DNA of 64,000 nucleotides, taken from contig JAIRVB010000021.1 in NCBI GenBank assembly GCA_031254105.1, positions 1 through 64,000 on the forward strand, in the 5' to 3' direction. The notes under the pieces were generated by a model. That model made no database searches and had not been told where the DNA came from. It saw only the letters and a program-made list of their open reading frames with translations. The DNA comes from Chitinispirillales bacterium. GTDB lineage: Bacteria; Fibrobacterota; Chitinivibrionia; Chitinivibrionales; Chitinispirillaceae. Made by a program: the position numbers and the translations under genes. Within the stretch, counting starts at the first letter, position 1; each line of letters begins with the position of its first letter. Shown here piece after piece: positions 16,685-25,362 of the stretch.

Positions 16685-17533
16685 CTATATACCTCCATCC
16701 GGAAAAAATATAGGGGCTATAGTTTCTTCCTCTCTTGCCGCCTGCCATTTTTGCTTAGTTCCGTCAGGTAAAGTCGCGCTGCCCTCAATGATATTTTCTT
16801 TTACAATTCCGGTGAGTACGGTTTTGCCTTTACCGTTCTCATCGATAACAACGCGTATTTTATCTCCGCTCATCTGCAGTTCTCTGATCCGCGGGGTACT
16901 GTTGCTGCTGGTGATGCTGCCCGAAAGCCGCTGGTATCTTTGAATAACACACAATGAAAAACGTTTACGTTTTTCGTTTGCAAAGTTCCAGTTCCAGGTT
17001 CCTGAAACGTTGCCCGGTACGACCCACATATAGATTGTGCTCTTTTCAGTGTGGATTACAGAATCAGCCTCCCACTCTCCCATGTGAAAATCGTGCGATA
17101 CGACTCTGGAGCCGGGTTTTAATTCGTTAAGTAATTTGGGACGCAGTTTGATATTTACTTCAGGAAGAAGATAGATAGCCACAACGGACGCTTTCGCCAA
17201 AGGTACCCGAAAAAAATCAGTTTGATAAAATTTGATCTGCTCATCTACACCCAAAAGTTTGGCATTCTCTTCACAGTCACTTATTTTATTTGCGTCAAGG
17301 TCTATTCCTATTCCCCGCGCTCCTCTTATCGCCGCGCTTATCGCTACACGGCCATCCCCGCAAGCAAGATCAAATACCATATCACTTTCCGTGAGCTCTA
17401 CCGCGTCTAACATGACGTTTATAATCTCTAAAGGCATGGGTACGAATGGAGAGTTATATTCATTACGCTCCTGCGGGGAAGGCATTGCCGCACAAACCCA
17501 AGCCGCCAATATTGCTATGCAAGCCGCTCTCAT
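16685..17533 (-). CDS. SAM-dependent methyltransferase with an N-terminal signal peptide
   Basis: 282 residues. The first ~18 residues (MRAACIAILAAWVCAAMPS) look like a cleavable signal. The domain that follows has PFVPMPLEIINVMLDAV, then motif I DLACGDGRVAISAA (about residues 54-67), an acidic strand-2 end (GIDLD) and FYQTDFF. This is the class I fold of the secreted 'PFVPTP..V..ML' methyltransferase group, related to the DOT1-like/Methyltransf_31 type. A C-terminal ~90-residue extension is beta-rich. SAM is not known in the periplasm, so export is puzzling unless the segment stays as an anchor. The substrate is unknown. Confidence 0.75.
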   Translation of the reverse strand: MRAACIAILAAWVCAAMPSPQERNEYNSPFVPMPLEIINVMLDAVELTESDMVFDLACGDGRVAISAAIRGARGIGIDLDANKISDCEENAKLLGVDEQIKFYQTDFFRVPLAKASVVAIYLLPEVNIKLRPKLLNELKPGSRVVSHDFHMGEWEADSVIHTEKSTIYMWVVPGNVSGTWNWNFANEKRKRFSLCVIQRYQRLSGSITSSNSTPRIRELQMSGDKIRVVIDENGKGKTVLTGIVKENIIEGSATLPDGTKQKWQAAREEETIAPIFFPDGGI

Positions 17534-17737
17534 ATGAGATCTCCGGTTTTAATTAGTCCCGCCCTCTCTTAAGTGCTTAAAATGCAAAACAGGGGCCACC
17601 AATAGAGAAATTTCCGCACACAGATAATCATAAATAAAAGGTTAAAAAAATGGGTTTAAGGCCGATAAACTATACAAGACAGGAAAGCTTTCACCTTTTT
17701 AACCACTATTTAGTTCAGAAAAGAGGAGTGCGGAACG

Positions 17738-18796
17738 ATGAAAATCGATTCTTACGCGGTAGCAGTGTCTTCAACTTCTTCTTCGGTGAAAAGTTATTCT
17801 GTGACAGAGCAGATTGTTACAGGCGCACAAACTAATCCTGCTGGCGCTCAATCTTCAGGAAATACGCAAGGAGCTGTGCTGTTATCATTAACACCCGAGG
17901 GTGAAGAGCAGTCCGCAAACAATCAGGCCGTAGCGGCAAATGAGCAATCAAGACCAGCATCAGGTTTTAGTATCCCTGATAAGTACAAAGCAAGGCTGCT
18001 TATGGTTCAACAGCTTTACGAATCGCTCACAGGGAGAAAACCCATTTTTAACGTTCTTGACAACCTTTTTATAAACAACAGCCAGTTCAATAATGCTATC
18101 TCTCTTGCGCCAGCGCAGCAAACAGTTATCTCCTTACAGAGAACCGAAACCTATTACGAACGTCAAGAGATGTCTTTTCAGGCATCGGGTGTTGTAAATA
18201 CAGCTGACGGGCGGCAAATTACGTTTGATATGAACGTTATGATGAGCTACGAATTCTATTCATCAAATTCAACGGCAATACAACAGGCTGTACAAAATTT
18301 CCGGCTTTGCGATCCGCTTGTTATTAATTTTGACGGTAATCTTCCTGAGTTTACTGAAGACAGGTACAGCTTTGACCTTATAGTCGGCGGCGAACAGGAA
18401 AATATATTTATGCCGACAGGCGGCTCAGGATTTCTTGCCCTTGACAAAAACGGTAATGGCGCAATTGACGACGGATCGGAACTCTTTGGAGCCGCAACAG
18501 GCAACGGATTTGCCGAACTTTCGGCTTACGACAATGACGGTAACGGATGGATTGATGAAAATGATGCCATATTTGAAGATCTTAAAATAATGTTAATGGA
18601 TGAGAAGAGCGGCGAATATGTATTAATGTCTTTAAAAGACGCCGGTGTAGGCGCGATATTTCTTGGCTCAACAGCCAATGATTTTGAAATTAACAGCAGC
18701 CAAAACGAAACTCAGGGTGTGATACGAAGAAGCGGGTTTTTTCTTTATGAGAATGGGAATACGGGGACGGTACATCATATTGATTTGACATATTAA
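17738..18796 (+). CDS. EF-hand-like calcium-binding protein of unknown function
   Basis: 352 residues; the ATG at 17738 follows AGAGGAG. The N-terminus is Ser/Thr-rich with no signal peptide, like flagellin-associated or non-classically exported proteins. Two DxDxDG-type loops stand at 236-248 (DKNGNGAIDDGSE) and 265-277 (DNDGNGWIDENDA). The phrase DDGSELFG between them is typical of a family with paired calcium loops often found near hemolysin/RTX-type proteins. The C-terminal ~60 residues are beta-rich (VGAIFLG, GVIRRSGFFLYENG). It is alone, followed by a perfect hairpin. Confidence 0.7.
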   Translation: MKIDSYAVAVSSTSSSVKSYSVTEQIVTGAQTNPAGAQSSGNTQGAVLLSLTPEGEEQSANNQAVAANEQSRPASGFSIPDKYKARLLMVQQLYESLTGRKPIFNVLDNLFINNSQFNNAISLAPAQQTVISLQRTETYYERQEMSFQASGVVNTADGRQITFDMNVMMSYEFYSSNSTAIQQAVQNFRLCDPLVINFDGNLPEFTEDRYSFDLIVGGEQENIFMPTGGSGFLALDKNGNGAIDDGSELFGAATGNGFAELSAYDNDGNGWIDENDAIFEDLKIMLMDEKSGEYVLMSLKDAGVGAIFLGSTANDFEINSSQNETQGVIRRSGFFLYENGNTGTVHHIDLTY

Positions 18797-18814
18797 TCTC
18801 AGGAAGGTCTAATT

Positions 18815-18834
18815 CCCCGAAGCTTGCTTCGGGG
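18815..18834 (+). terminator. hairpin CCCCGAAGC/GCTTCGGGG
   Basis: A perfect GC-rich stem (CCCCGAAGCTTGCTTCGGGG) lies 19 bases after the stop of the EF-hand gene. There is no long T-run, so it may be a Rho-aided or 3'-protective hairpin. Confidence 0.45.
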
Positions 18835-18943
18835 TAGTTCATTTGGCTAATCAATAAATTGAATACTAAAAACTCTATTTCGGTATTCATCATGCCGCAG
18901 GCACTCATCATCACAAGGAGTATTTGAGTTTCTGTCCTCCAAA

Positions 18944-18981
18944 GGACAGTGGTTATGATTCTTCATGCAGAACCACTGTCC
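18944..18981. repeat. 11-bp inverted repeat GGACAGTGGTT/AACCACTGTCC
   Basis: Perfect 11-base arms enclose 16 bases about 90 bases before the DUF3990 operon. A terminator, small RNA or operator are all possible; no T-run follows. Confidence 0.5.
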
Positions 18982-19069
18982 GTATCCTTTCACTTTACCC
19001 AAACCCTGAGCTATATTCCACCAAATAAAAAAACCACATAAGGTATCATTCTATGTATATTTTACTATA

Positions 19070-19555
19070 ATGATAGTTTACCACGGCACAAATATTGTAA
19101 TAAAACAACCCAGAATAATGAACCGCCTTAAGACGCTGGATTTTGGGGAAGGTTTTTATACGACAGAGAATGAGGAACAAGCTAAGAATTTTGCGTTAAA
19201 AATTAGTGCGCGAAGAAGTCCATCGTTTTACCCGGTTGTGAATTGTTACGAATTTAACGAAGATATTAATAAATTTATCACTCTTAAATTTGACGCGCCA
19301 AATGAAAAATGGCTGGATTTTGTTGTTGACCGAAGAAAGGGTGTTGCTTTAAGCGAGAAGTACGATTTAATAACCGGCCCGGTAGCCAATGATGATGTTT
19401 TTGGTACAATAATTTTATATGAAGCCGGGCAATTAGACAAAGAAAGCGCCATAAAGAGATTCAAAGTTAAAAAATTATATAATCAAGTAGTGTTTTGTAA
19501 TGAATATGTCTTAAATTGTCTGACGTTTACACGATCATATAAAGTGGATATTTAA
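19070..19555 (+). CDS. DUF3990 family protein, ADP-ribosyltransferase-like toxin candidate
   Basis: 161 residues, full length for DUF3990. The N-terminus is VYHGT, the GEGFYTTEN segment follows at ~25-35, and the C-terminus has YNQVVFCNEYVL. This His...Tyr...Gln/Glu order is that of the H-Y-E ADP-ribosyltransferase fold, so a NAD-using toxin is a reasonable inference, not a demonstrated function. It is the first gene of a three-gene run: the next gene starts 2 bases after its stop and the third overlaps by 4. No SD is seen before the ATG. Confidence 0.8.
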   Translation: MIVYHGTNIVIKQPRIMNRLKTLDFGEGFYTTENEEQAKNFALKISARRSPSFYPVVNCYEFNEDINKFITLKFDAPNEKWLDFVVDRRKGVALSEKYDLITGPVANDDVFGTIILYEAGQLDKESAIKRFKVKKLYNQVVFCNEYVLNCLTFTRSYKVDI

Positions 19556-19556
19556 A

Positions 19557-19805
19557 ATGAAAGACAAAAATGAAGTGTCAGCGCTTTTAGGCGTTTGCGT
19601 TATTCCGCAAATCATTACTGAGATAAAAGAACACTACGATAATCAGGAAGAAACAGCTATAAAAGAGTTTTACAAATCGCAATTATATGATAAATTAAAG
19701 AATCCCGCTACAGGACTTTGGCATTTAAGTCCTAAAACACTGGCACAAATGTTTTTAACGGAAGTAAAGAGCGGGATAATAGAATTTCCGGAAGAGCAAT
19801 CATGA
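19557..19805 (+). CDS. small protein between DUF3990 and DUF3791 genes
   Basis: 82 residues, no membrane segment. It contains AIKEFYKSQLYDKLKNPATGLWHLSPKTLAQMFLTE, a pattern seen in small proteins encoded beside DUF3990 toxins. The stop overlaps the next start (ATGA). Probably a partner or antitoxin component; the family name is uncertain. Confidence 0.7.
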   Translation: MKDKNEVSALLGVCVIPQIITEIKEHYDNQEETAIKEFYKSQLYDKLKNPATGLWHLSPKTLAQMFLTEVKSGIIEFPEEQS

Positions 19806-20005
19806 GCGAAGAGAACATTTTTTTAGTTTTTGTCGTTGAGTATTACCGTAATAAGAAAAACATATCCGGAAAAGAAACAATCGCTTTGTTTGACAAATAC
19901 GACATATGGAATTTGGCAAAAAGGTCATACTTTATCTGGCATATAGAATCACCGGAAAATTTTGTTCGAGAAATTGACAATTGCGTATCAGCGCGGAAAC
20001 CATAG
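19802..20005 (+). CDS. DUF3791 family protein, antitoxin candidate
   Basis: 67 residues matching the DUF3791 pattern: an N-terminal helix (IFLVFVVEYYRN), then SGKETIALFDKYDIW and a C-terminal FVREIDNCVSARK. DUF3791 genes commonly sit next to DUF3990 genes. Translational coupling by ATGA overlap indicates co-production. Confidence 0.75.
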   Translation: MSEENIFLVFVVEYYRNKKNISGKETIALFDKYDIWNLAKRSYFIWHIESPENFVREIDNCVSARKP

Positions 20006-20211
20006 ATGAAAGGATTGCCAGCTCAATTTTGACGCGCTGATGTCACAATTTGACCCACCCATTCAACCCCGCAGGGGTATGATACGCTGCCGGTCGGTTA
20101 AGCCTGTCGTTCTTTTACCCTCAAAATCTCCCGCCCCCTTGTCATTCCAAACGCCTTCCACTATTTTATATATCTTTGTATTCTACACATTTAAAATAAG
20201 GAGACGTTCAA

Positions 20212-20784
20212 ATGTCAGGTAAAAACGTTGTGCTTTTCGGCCCGCCTGGAGCCGGCAAGGGTACTCAGGCGGCTAAACTCAAAGATCTTCTCAATGTTCC
20301 CCATATCTCTACAGGCGATATGTTCCGTGAGAACATCAAAAATAATACGGAACTTGGCCGCACCGCTAAAGAATACTCAAACAGCGGGCGTCTTGTGCCG
20401 GATGAAGTTACCATAGCGATGGTAAAAGACCGTCTTGGCAGGGATGATATGAAAGGCGGATTTCTGCTCGATGGTTTTCCGCGCAGCGTTCCTCAGGCTG
20501 AGGCTTTGGACAGAATACTTAAGGAGCTGGGAATAAAGCTTGATCATGTTGTAAATATAGCGGTTGCCGATCAGGAAGTAAAAGACCGTCTGGCCAAACG
20601 CGCGGCTATCGAAGGTCGTGCTGATGACGCTGATCCGAAAGTGATCGAAAACAGACTCAACACCTACAAAAACCAGAGCGAGCCCTGCCTCTCTTACTAC
20701 CGTCCCCAAAATATTGTGCGTGACATTGATGGTATAGGAACGATTGACGAGATCTTCGGCAGGATTCAAAAGGTCTTTTCCTGA
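20212..20784 (+). CDS. adk: adenylate kinase (short-lid form)
   Basis: 190 residues; it interconverts ATP + AMP with 2 ADP in the cytoplasm. P-loop GPPGAGKGT at 10-18, NMP-binding STGDMFR and GFPRS, and RAAIEGRADDADPKVIENRL, the short LID with the EGRxDD signature instead of the long zinc lid. AAGGAGACG lies 6 bases before the ATG. A terminator hairpin is 39 bases after the stop, so it is probably monocistronic. Confidence 0.96.
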   Translation: MSGKNVVLFGPPGAGKGTQAAKLKDLLNVPHISTGDMFRENIKNNTELGRTAKEYSNSGRLVPDEVTIAMVKDRLGRDDMKGGFLLDGFPRSVPQAEALDRILKELGIKLDHVVNIAVADQEVKDRLAKRAAIEGRADDADPKVIENRLNTYKNQSEPCLSYYRPQNIVRDIDGIGTIDEIFGRIQKVFS

Positions 20785-20822
20785 ATATGTAGAACTCAGA
20801 ATTCAGTGCTTAGAACTCAGAT

Positions 20823-20850
20823 AAAACCAATGCGTTGGAGACGCGGTTTT
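20823..20850 (+). terminator. terminator after adk
   Basis: AAAACC-AAT-GCGT-TGGAG-ACGC-GGTTTT, a broken stem, followed by GTTCTGAGTTTTTTC. Flanking words (GAACTCAGAATTCAG and TTCTAAGTTCTGAACTCTG) pair over a longer distance (20790-20930). Confidence 0.6.
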
Positions 20851-20974
20851 GTTCTGAGTTTTTTCATTTTTATGACTGAATTCGAAGCGTTTTTTATTCT
20901 CTTAATTTCTAAGTTCTGAACTCTGTAGTTGCCAAAGTGTTGAAAAAAAGTTATACTTTAGTATATAACTTAAT

Positions 20975-22306
20975 TTGAAACAGAGGCATGGGCTTTCTGT
21001 TCTAATTAAAAAACTTGCGGACGCGCAAAATAATACCAATGGAGCTTGTATCCCGAGAATGAGTACTCCTGATAATGAGGCCGTTAATTTCACTACACCG
21101 GAAAATCCGCACTCTATGAAGGCGGATAATAACGCAGATTTGATCATTGCGCGCAAAATCCAGCAGGCGATGATTCCGCGAATTCTTCCTGAGTCAGACC
21201 GTTTCACTATGGCTTCCCTTTATCTGCCTAGCTCGGCGGTAAGCGGGGATCAGTTTGACGCTATTCAGACAGATGAAAAGATATATACATTTTTACTTTT
21301 TGATGTTGCGGGTAATGGGGTATCCAGCGCGCTTTTGTCTTCGCTTGCGCGTGTATATTTCGCTACCCATTTGCGTAATAATAAAAGTCCGAAAACAATT
21401 ATTGAACACGTAAATACAGATTTGACTAAAACCATAGGCGAAAAATTTCACCTTACGGCATTTCTCGCGTTTTTGGATCTGCATGACAACAGGCTGACAT
21501 ACTGCAACGCGGGCCATCCATTTCCTATTCTTTACAGAAGCGGCAGCGGCAGCACCGCGGTACTCAAGACAGAAGGTACTATTGTAGGATTTTTTGAAAA
21601 CGCGTATTATGAAGAACAAAGTATATTTCTGGAGCCTGACGACTGGCTCTTTATGTTTACTGACGGGGTTTTTCAGGCTCTTAACCCGGGAAGCTGGGAC
21701 ACGTTTGAAAAAACGATTATTAACCTGATGGAATCAAGCTCGCCAAGTTCCTTTATTTCCGCGCTTAAAGCAAGGTGTATCGCCGCTCAAAAAAGTTTTT
21801 TATTTGAAGATGATGTAGCCGCTCTTGCGCTGAGGATGGAACCTGACTCAACCAGCGTCACTCTTAAGGAGATGCTTGGTTTTCATCCCAATAATCACGT
21901 TTATATTCAGATCGTTAGAAACTATTATGATGTTGATAAAACAGTGGGAACAGTGCTGGCTGCAATGGACCGTGCGGGTTATGGAGATGACAGCGTACGC
22001 AGAATGAAAATCTCTCTTCCGGAAATAATAATAAACGCTATCTATCATGGAAATAAAAAAGACCTCTTCAAAAAAGTTGTTGTCGGCCACATGGTTACGC
22101 CCGGGGAAGCGCGGGTATCTATTCTTGACGAAGGAGATGGTTTTGATCCCTACTCCATACCCGACCCGACACTTGAGAAAAACCTTATGAAAGAGAATGG
22201 CCGCGGGGTTTACATCACCCGCTACTACTGCGACAAAGTGGAATGGAATGAATCCGGCAACCGCACTACGCTCGTTGTTGTAAGTAATAACAACAGAAAG
22301 GCGTAG
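20975..22306 (+). CDS. SpoIIE-type PP2C phosphatase fused to an anti-sigma-like HATPase
   Basis: 443 residues if the TTG at 20975 is used; 415 from the ATG at 21059. Neither has a clear SD. The N-terminal half is an RsbU/SpoIIE PP2C: SGDQFDA, LFDVAGNGVSSA, FTDGVFQA and EDDVAALALR supply the Asp metal ligands. The C-terminal third is an RsbW/SpoIIAB-like GHKL kinase domain: N-box LPEIIINAIYHGN, G1 LDEGDGFDP, G2 NGRGVYI. Such fusions switch anti-sigma-factor antagonists by dephosphorylation and kinase action. There is no sensor domain or membrane segment. coaE follows after 4 bases. Confidence 0.88.
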   Translation: MKQRHGLSVLIKKLADAQNNTNGACIPRMSTPDNEAVNFTTPENPHSMKADNNADLIIARKIQQAMIPRILPESDRFTMASLYLPSSAVSGDQFDAIQTDEKIYTFLLFDVAGNGVSSALLSSLARVYFATHLRNNKSPKTIIEHVNTDLTKTIGEKFHLTAFLAFLDLHDNRLTYCNAGHPFPILYRSGSGSTAVLKTEGTIVGFFENAYYEEQSIFLEPDDWLFMFTDGVFQALNPGSWDTFEKTIINLMESSSPSSFISALKARCIAAQKSFLFEDDVAALALRMEPDSTSVTLKEMLGFHPNNHVYIQIVRNYYDVDKTVGTVLAAMDRAGYGDDSVRRMKISLPEIIINAIYHGNKKDLFKKVVVGHMVTPGEARVSILDEGDGFDPYSIPDPTLEKNLMKENGRGVYITRYYCDKVEWNESGNRTTLVVVSNNNRKA

Positions 22307-22310
22307 AGCA

Positions 22311-22913
22311 GTGCGCATTGGCGTTGCCGGTTACATGGGATCGGGAAAAACCAGCTGTGTACACACCTTTGATTCCCCGGATACATTTGTTATTGACGCT
22401 GATGCGCAGGCCAAGATGCTCATGCAATCCGATATCCAATTGCAGTTTAGCCTCAAGAGCGCATTCGGAGAAAGTGTACTTGACAGCAATGGGCTCAATT
22501 TTAGTGAACTTGGGTGCAGAGCGTTTCAGTCGCTTGACACCCTTGTTGAACTTAACAAAATAGTTCATAAGCCGCTTGTCAAACATCTGGAACACTTTGT
22601 GTTAGACAACGGCAAACCGCTTTGTATTCTTGACGCGGCGCTTATACCCCTGTGGCGTGTGGAATCATGGTTTGACCTGTGCGTTTGGGTAGAGGCGCCG
22701 TTTGAAATCAGACTTAAGCGGTTGCTGCGGAAAAGATCCGGTATGCGGGAGGATGAACTGCGCCGCAGAATGCGTTTACAGGAAGATGTGATGGCTGTTC
22801 CGCGGGAAAAACAATGGATCAGGCTGCCGGATTCTCAATGCAGGCAATATATCCTTGATCATATCGAAATAAAAACTCCTGATTTTAAGAACAGGGGTAA
22901 CCGTAAATGTTAA
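22311..22913 (+). CDS. coaE: dephospho-CoA kinase
   Basis: 200 residues from a GTG. The P-loop GYMGSGKT at 7-14 and IDADAQA match CoaE, which phosphorylates dephospho-CoA in the last step of CoA synthesis. LVKHLE, DAALIPLW and VWVEAPFEIRLKRLLRKRSGM agree with the lid and CoA-binding regions. It starts 4 bases after the phosphatase gene and overlaps the next by 7, so the three are probably co-transcribed. Confidence 0.87.
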   Translation: MRIGVAGYMGSGKTSCVHTFDSPDTFVIDADAQAKMLMQSDIQLQFSLKSAFGESVLDSNGLNFSELGCRAFQSLDTLVELNKIVHKPLVKHLEHFVLDNGKPLCILDAALIPLWRVESWFDLCVWVEAPFEIRLKRLLRKRSGMREDELRRRMRLQEDVMAVPREKQWIRLPDSQCRQYILDHIEIKTPDFKNRGNRKC

Positions 22914-24295
22914 AAGACCATTCCGCGTTTATCAAGCAGCTGACCGCAGGGTTTGATTGCCTGCTTATTTTAATCGCCTTTTATACAAGCTATTATCATA
23001 TCAGCCAGGTTCATGAGTTTGTACCTTTTATCAGTTACGCCATGAACCACTGGGTGATGCTCGTGGGTTTCACTTTTTTCTACCTTTATTTCGCGGAAAC
23101 ACGTTCTCTCTTCTCCATTTTGCGGTTCAGATGGATGAAGGGTTTAGCGCTGCGCACGATGAAAGTTTTTTTCTACGCAGGCTCTCTTGGCGCCGCGCTT
23201 CTTTTTATTATGCCCACGCATAATATTAATCCTCACCTTTATGTGTCGTTTGTGATTTGCTCCTTTATATTTATATGCACAGTAAAGATAGTTATAAAAA
23301 TGGTAAATATCAGGTTCAGAAGCAGCAGTTATAAAACCAAACCGGTAATGGTAATGGGAAGGGGCCGCGCCGCTGCACAGATATGTCAGGAGATCGACAG
23401 CCATCCGGAATGGGGGTTAAGGATCATTTGCAAAATGGATGTTAGCGTATCTGTAAAAGAATTTGAGAATGTGATAAAAAACAGTTACGTGGAAGAGATA
23501 TTTTTCTGCTTTCCACGCAAGGTGCCAAGTATCAATTTTTCCGTTGATCCATACGTTAAAGCGTGTGAAGAGATGGGTCGGCCTGCAAGAGTTTTTTTAA
23601 ACATGCCCGCTGTCACCAATTTCGCCAGCTGGGATTATCATCATTTCATGGGAAGAGCTACGCTTATCAGCCACACGATAGAACTTGATCCGGATCAGCT
23701 TGTTTTCAAGAGAATTTTTGATATTGTGGGCGCGTCTTTTGGTATTTTTCTGCTTTTTCTGCTGTATCCGCCTCTTGCTCTGCTTATTAAATTAACTTCC
23801 CGCGGGCCGATTTTCTTTAAGCAGGTGCGTGTGGGTAAAAACGGTAAACATTTTGTACTGCATAAGTTTCGCTCCATGTATATTGACGCGGAGGTAAAAA
23901 AGCTTGAGCTTGAAGAGCAGAATCAATGTACAGGTGCGATTTTTAAGATGAAGAATGATCCGCGCGTTACTTTAGCCGGCAGAATTATGCGTAAATTCAG
24001 CCTCGATGAAATGCCTCAGTTTATTGATGTGCTAAAGGGTGAGATGTCTCTTGTGGGAACACGCCCGCCTACCCCCGAAGAAGTTGAAAAATATCAAAAA
24101 TGGCACCATAGACGCATAAGCGGCAGACCCGGAATGACCGGACTGTGGCAGGTAAGCGGGCGCAATAAAATAACGGACTTTGACGAAATTACCAGGCTGG
24201 ATCTGAAGTATATTGACCAGTGGAGTATCTGGCTTGACATTAAAATAATACTGAAAACCTTATTTGTTGTGTTTAAACGGGACAACGCATATTAG
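22907..24295 (+). CDS. polyprenyl-phosphate sugar-1-phosphate transferase (exopolysaccharide initiation)
   Basis: 462 residues. Four or five N-terminal membrane helices and a CoA-binding-like middle (MVMGRGRAAAQI) precede the bacterial sugar transferase domain: KRIFDIVGASFG, a membrane re-entrant helix, HKFRSMYIDAE, SLDEMPQF, GEMSLVGTRPP and GRPGMTGLWQVSGRN. It loads the first sugar phosphate onto undecaprenyl phosphate (WcaJ/WbaP/ExoY group). It probably serves the polysaccharide locus at 41-56 kb, although encoded apart from it. It overlaps coaE by 7 bases. Confidence 0.9.
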   Translation: MLKDHSAFIKQLTAGFDCLLILIAFYTSYYHISQVHEFVPFISYAMNHWVMLVGFTFFYLYFAETRSLFSILRFRWMKGLALRTMKVFFYAGSLGAALLFIMPTHNINPHLYVSFVICSFIFICTVKIVIKMVNIRFRSSSYKTKPVMVMGRGRAAAQICQEIDSHPEWGLRIICKMDVSVSVKEFENVIKNSYVEEIFFCFPRKVPSINFSVDPYVKACEEMGRPARVFLNMPAVTNFASWDYHHFMGRATLISHTIELDPDQLVFKRIFDIVGASFGIFLLFLLYPPLALLIKLTSRGPIFFKQVRVGKNGKHFVLHKFRSMYIDAEVKKLELEEQNQCTGAIFKMKNDPRVTLAGRIMRKFSLDEMPQFIDVLKGEMSLVGTRPPTPEEVEKYQKWHHRRISGRPGMTGLWQVSGRNKITDFDEITRLDLKYIDQWSIWLDIKIILKTLFVVFKRDNAY

Positions 24296-24624
24296 TAGTA
24301 TACTATTGATAAGATGCTATATAAACTCCGTACCCTGAAGAGGCGTACAGCCGCAGTGCTGACTCTAAAGCCCCGTGTTACAACACGAGGCTACGCGCGA
24401 GCGTGTGGGAAGCGTGCGTTGGGGGGCGTTGCGCGCAATGCACGTACAGTTTATTTATTGCCAATTAAAATTTTTATTTGTGCCTGTACAGTTTATCGGC
24501 AGGTGCAAGCATAGTCTTTGTGCATCGTTCCCGCCCCGCGCTAAAGCAAAGGGTTATAAAAACAGCCCTGTGGCTGTGCGCCCCTTTAGGGCGCGGAAAA
24601 TCTCCTAACAGAAAATTAATAAAA
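24296..24624. repeat. intergenic region with dispersed GC-rich repeat, family B
   Basis: Contains CCCCGTG-TTACAA-CACGAGG, GTTGCGCGCAATGCAC and, at 24560-24603, ACAGCCCTGTGGCTGTGCGCCCC followed by TTTAGGGCGCGGAAAA. The last block recurs at 33625-33676 and 44207-44255. The frame 24478-24624 is open but has no protein character. Confidence 0.5.
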
Positions 24625-25362
24625 ATGACCGAAAGTGAAATATTTTATATCTCCGGTGAGCCTTTGACGGTTCCTGATTCTGCGTTGCGGCTGCATAAAG
24701 ACATTGTCGCGGAGCTTCGGGTATTGCTTGAATGCCGAACGTCAAATCCGCTTGATATCGGTTTCAGAAGCGGTTTTGAAAAAGTGCTTTCTATCTATGA
24801 TGCTTATCAGAAAGAGACACTTATCGCAAATGGAAAGCAGATAAGCTGTCGGGCGGGTTGCAGTTGCTGCTGCGCTCATTGGGTAGAGGATGTAAACTCT
24901 TTTGAGATTCAGATTATCGTTGATTATATTAAGAAGTATATGCCGCGTCAGGTAGGGGAGATTATACGTACTTGTAAAGAAGATATTGCGGCGATGGAAA
25001 ATCTTGAAAAAATTGTTGATGAGAAACTTGCGGCGCTTGATACGCAAGCGGAGATAGATTCGTCTTTACTTCTGCTTTCATCATTTTATCAGCTTGAACG
25101 TCCATGCCCTCTGTTAACCTCTCAGGGACAATGCAGCGTTTATAGTGTGCGTCCGGTTACCTGTCGCATCTATATGAACTTATCCGATCCAATCCGCTGC
25201 AGTACTTCTAACATAAATTACGGCGAAGTAGTGACCTGCGTTCTGGATATGCAGGAAGAGGCTAATGAACTTTTGGATGAGCTGCATTTGAAGTTCCGTC
25301 GCGGCGGAGGGTGCAGCGCGCTTAGAGCGGGGATTTGGGAAGAACTGAATGGAACGGCTTGA
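24625..25362 (+). CDS. YkgJ-family cysteine cluster protein
   Basis: 245 residues from the ATG at 24625; the frame is open for 49 more codons upstream, but those lie in a dispersed repeat. The CRAGCSCCCAHW cluster and the later CPLL...GQCSVYSVRPVTCR match the YkgJ (CxxxCxxCC) family, thought to bind an Fe-S cluster or zinc. The exact reaction is not known. It overlaps recD2 by 14 bases. Confidence 0.85.
   Translation: MTESEIFYISGEPLTVPDSALRLHKDIVAELRVLLECRTSNPLDIGFRSGFEKVLSIYDAYQKETLIANGKQISCRAGCSCCCAHWVEDVNSFEIQIIVDYIKKYMPRQVGEIIRTCKEDIAAMENLEKIVDEKLAALDTQAEIDSSLLLLSSFYQLERPCPLLTSQGQCSVYSVRPVTCRIYMNLSDPIRCSTSNINYGEVVTCVLDMQEEANELLDELHLKFRRGGGCSALRAGIWEELNGTA

Noticed and set aside
24478-24624. 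N-terminal extension of the YkgJ gene
   Set aside because: It lies in a dispersed repeat, is arginine-rich and has no ribosome site; the ATG at 24625 fits the family start.
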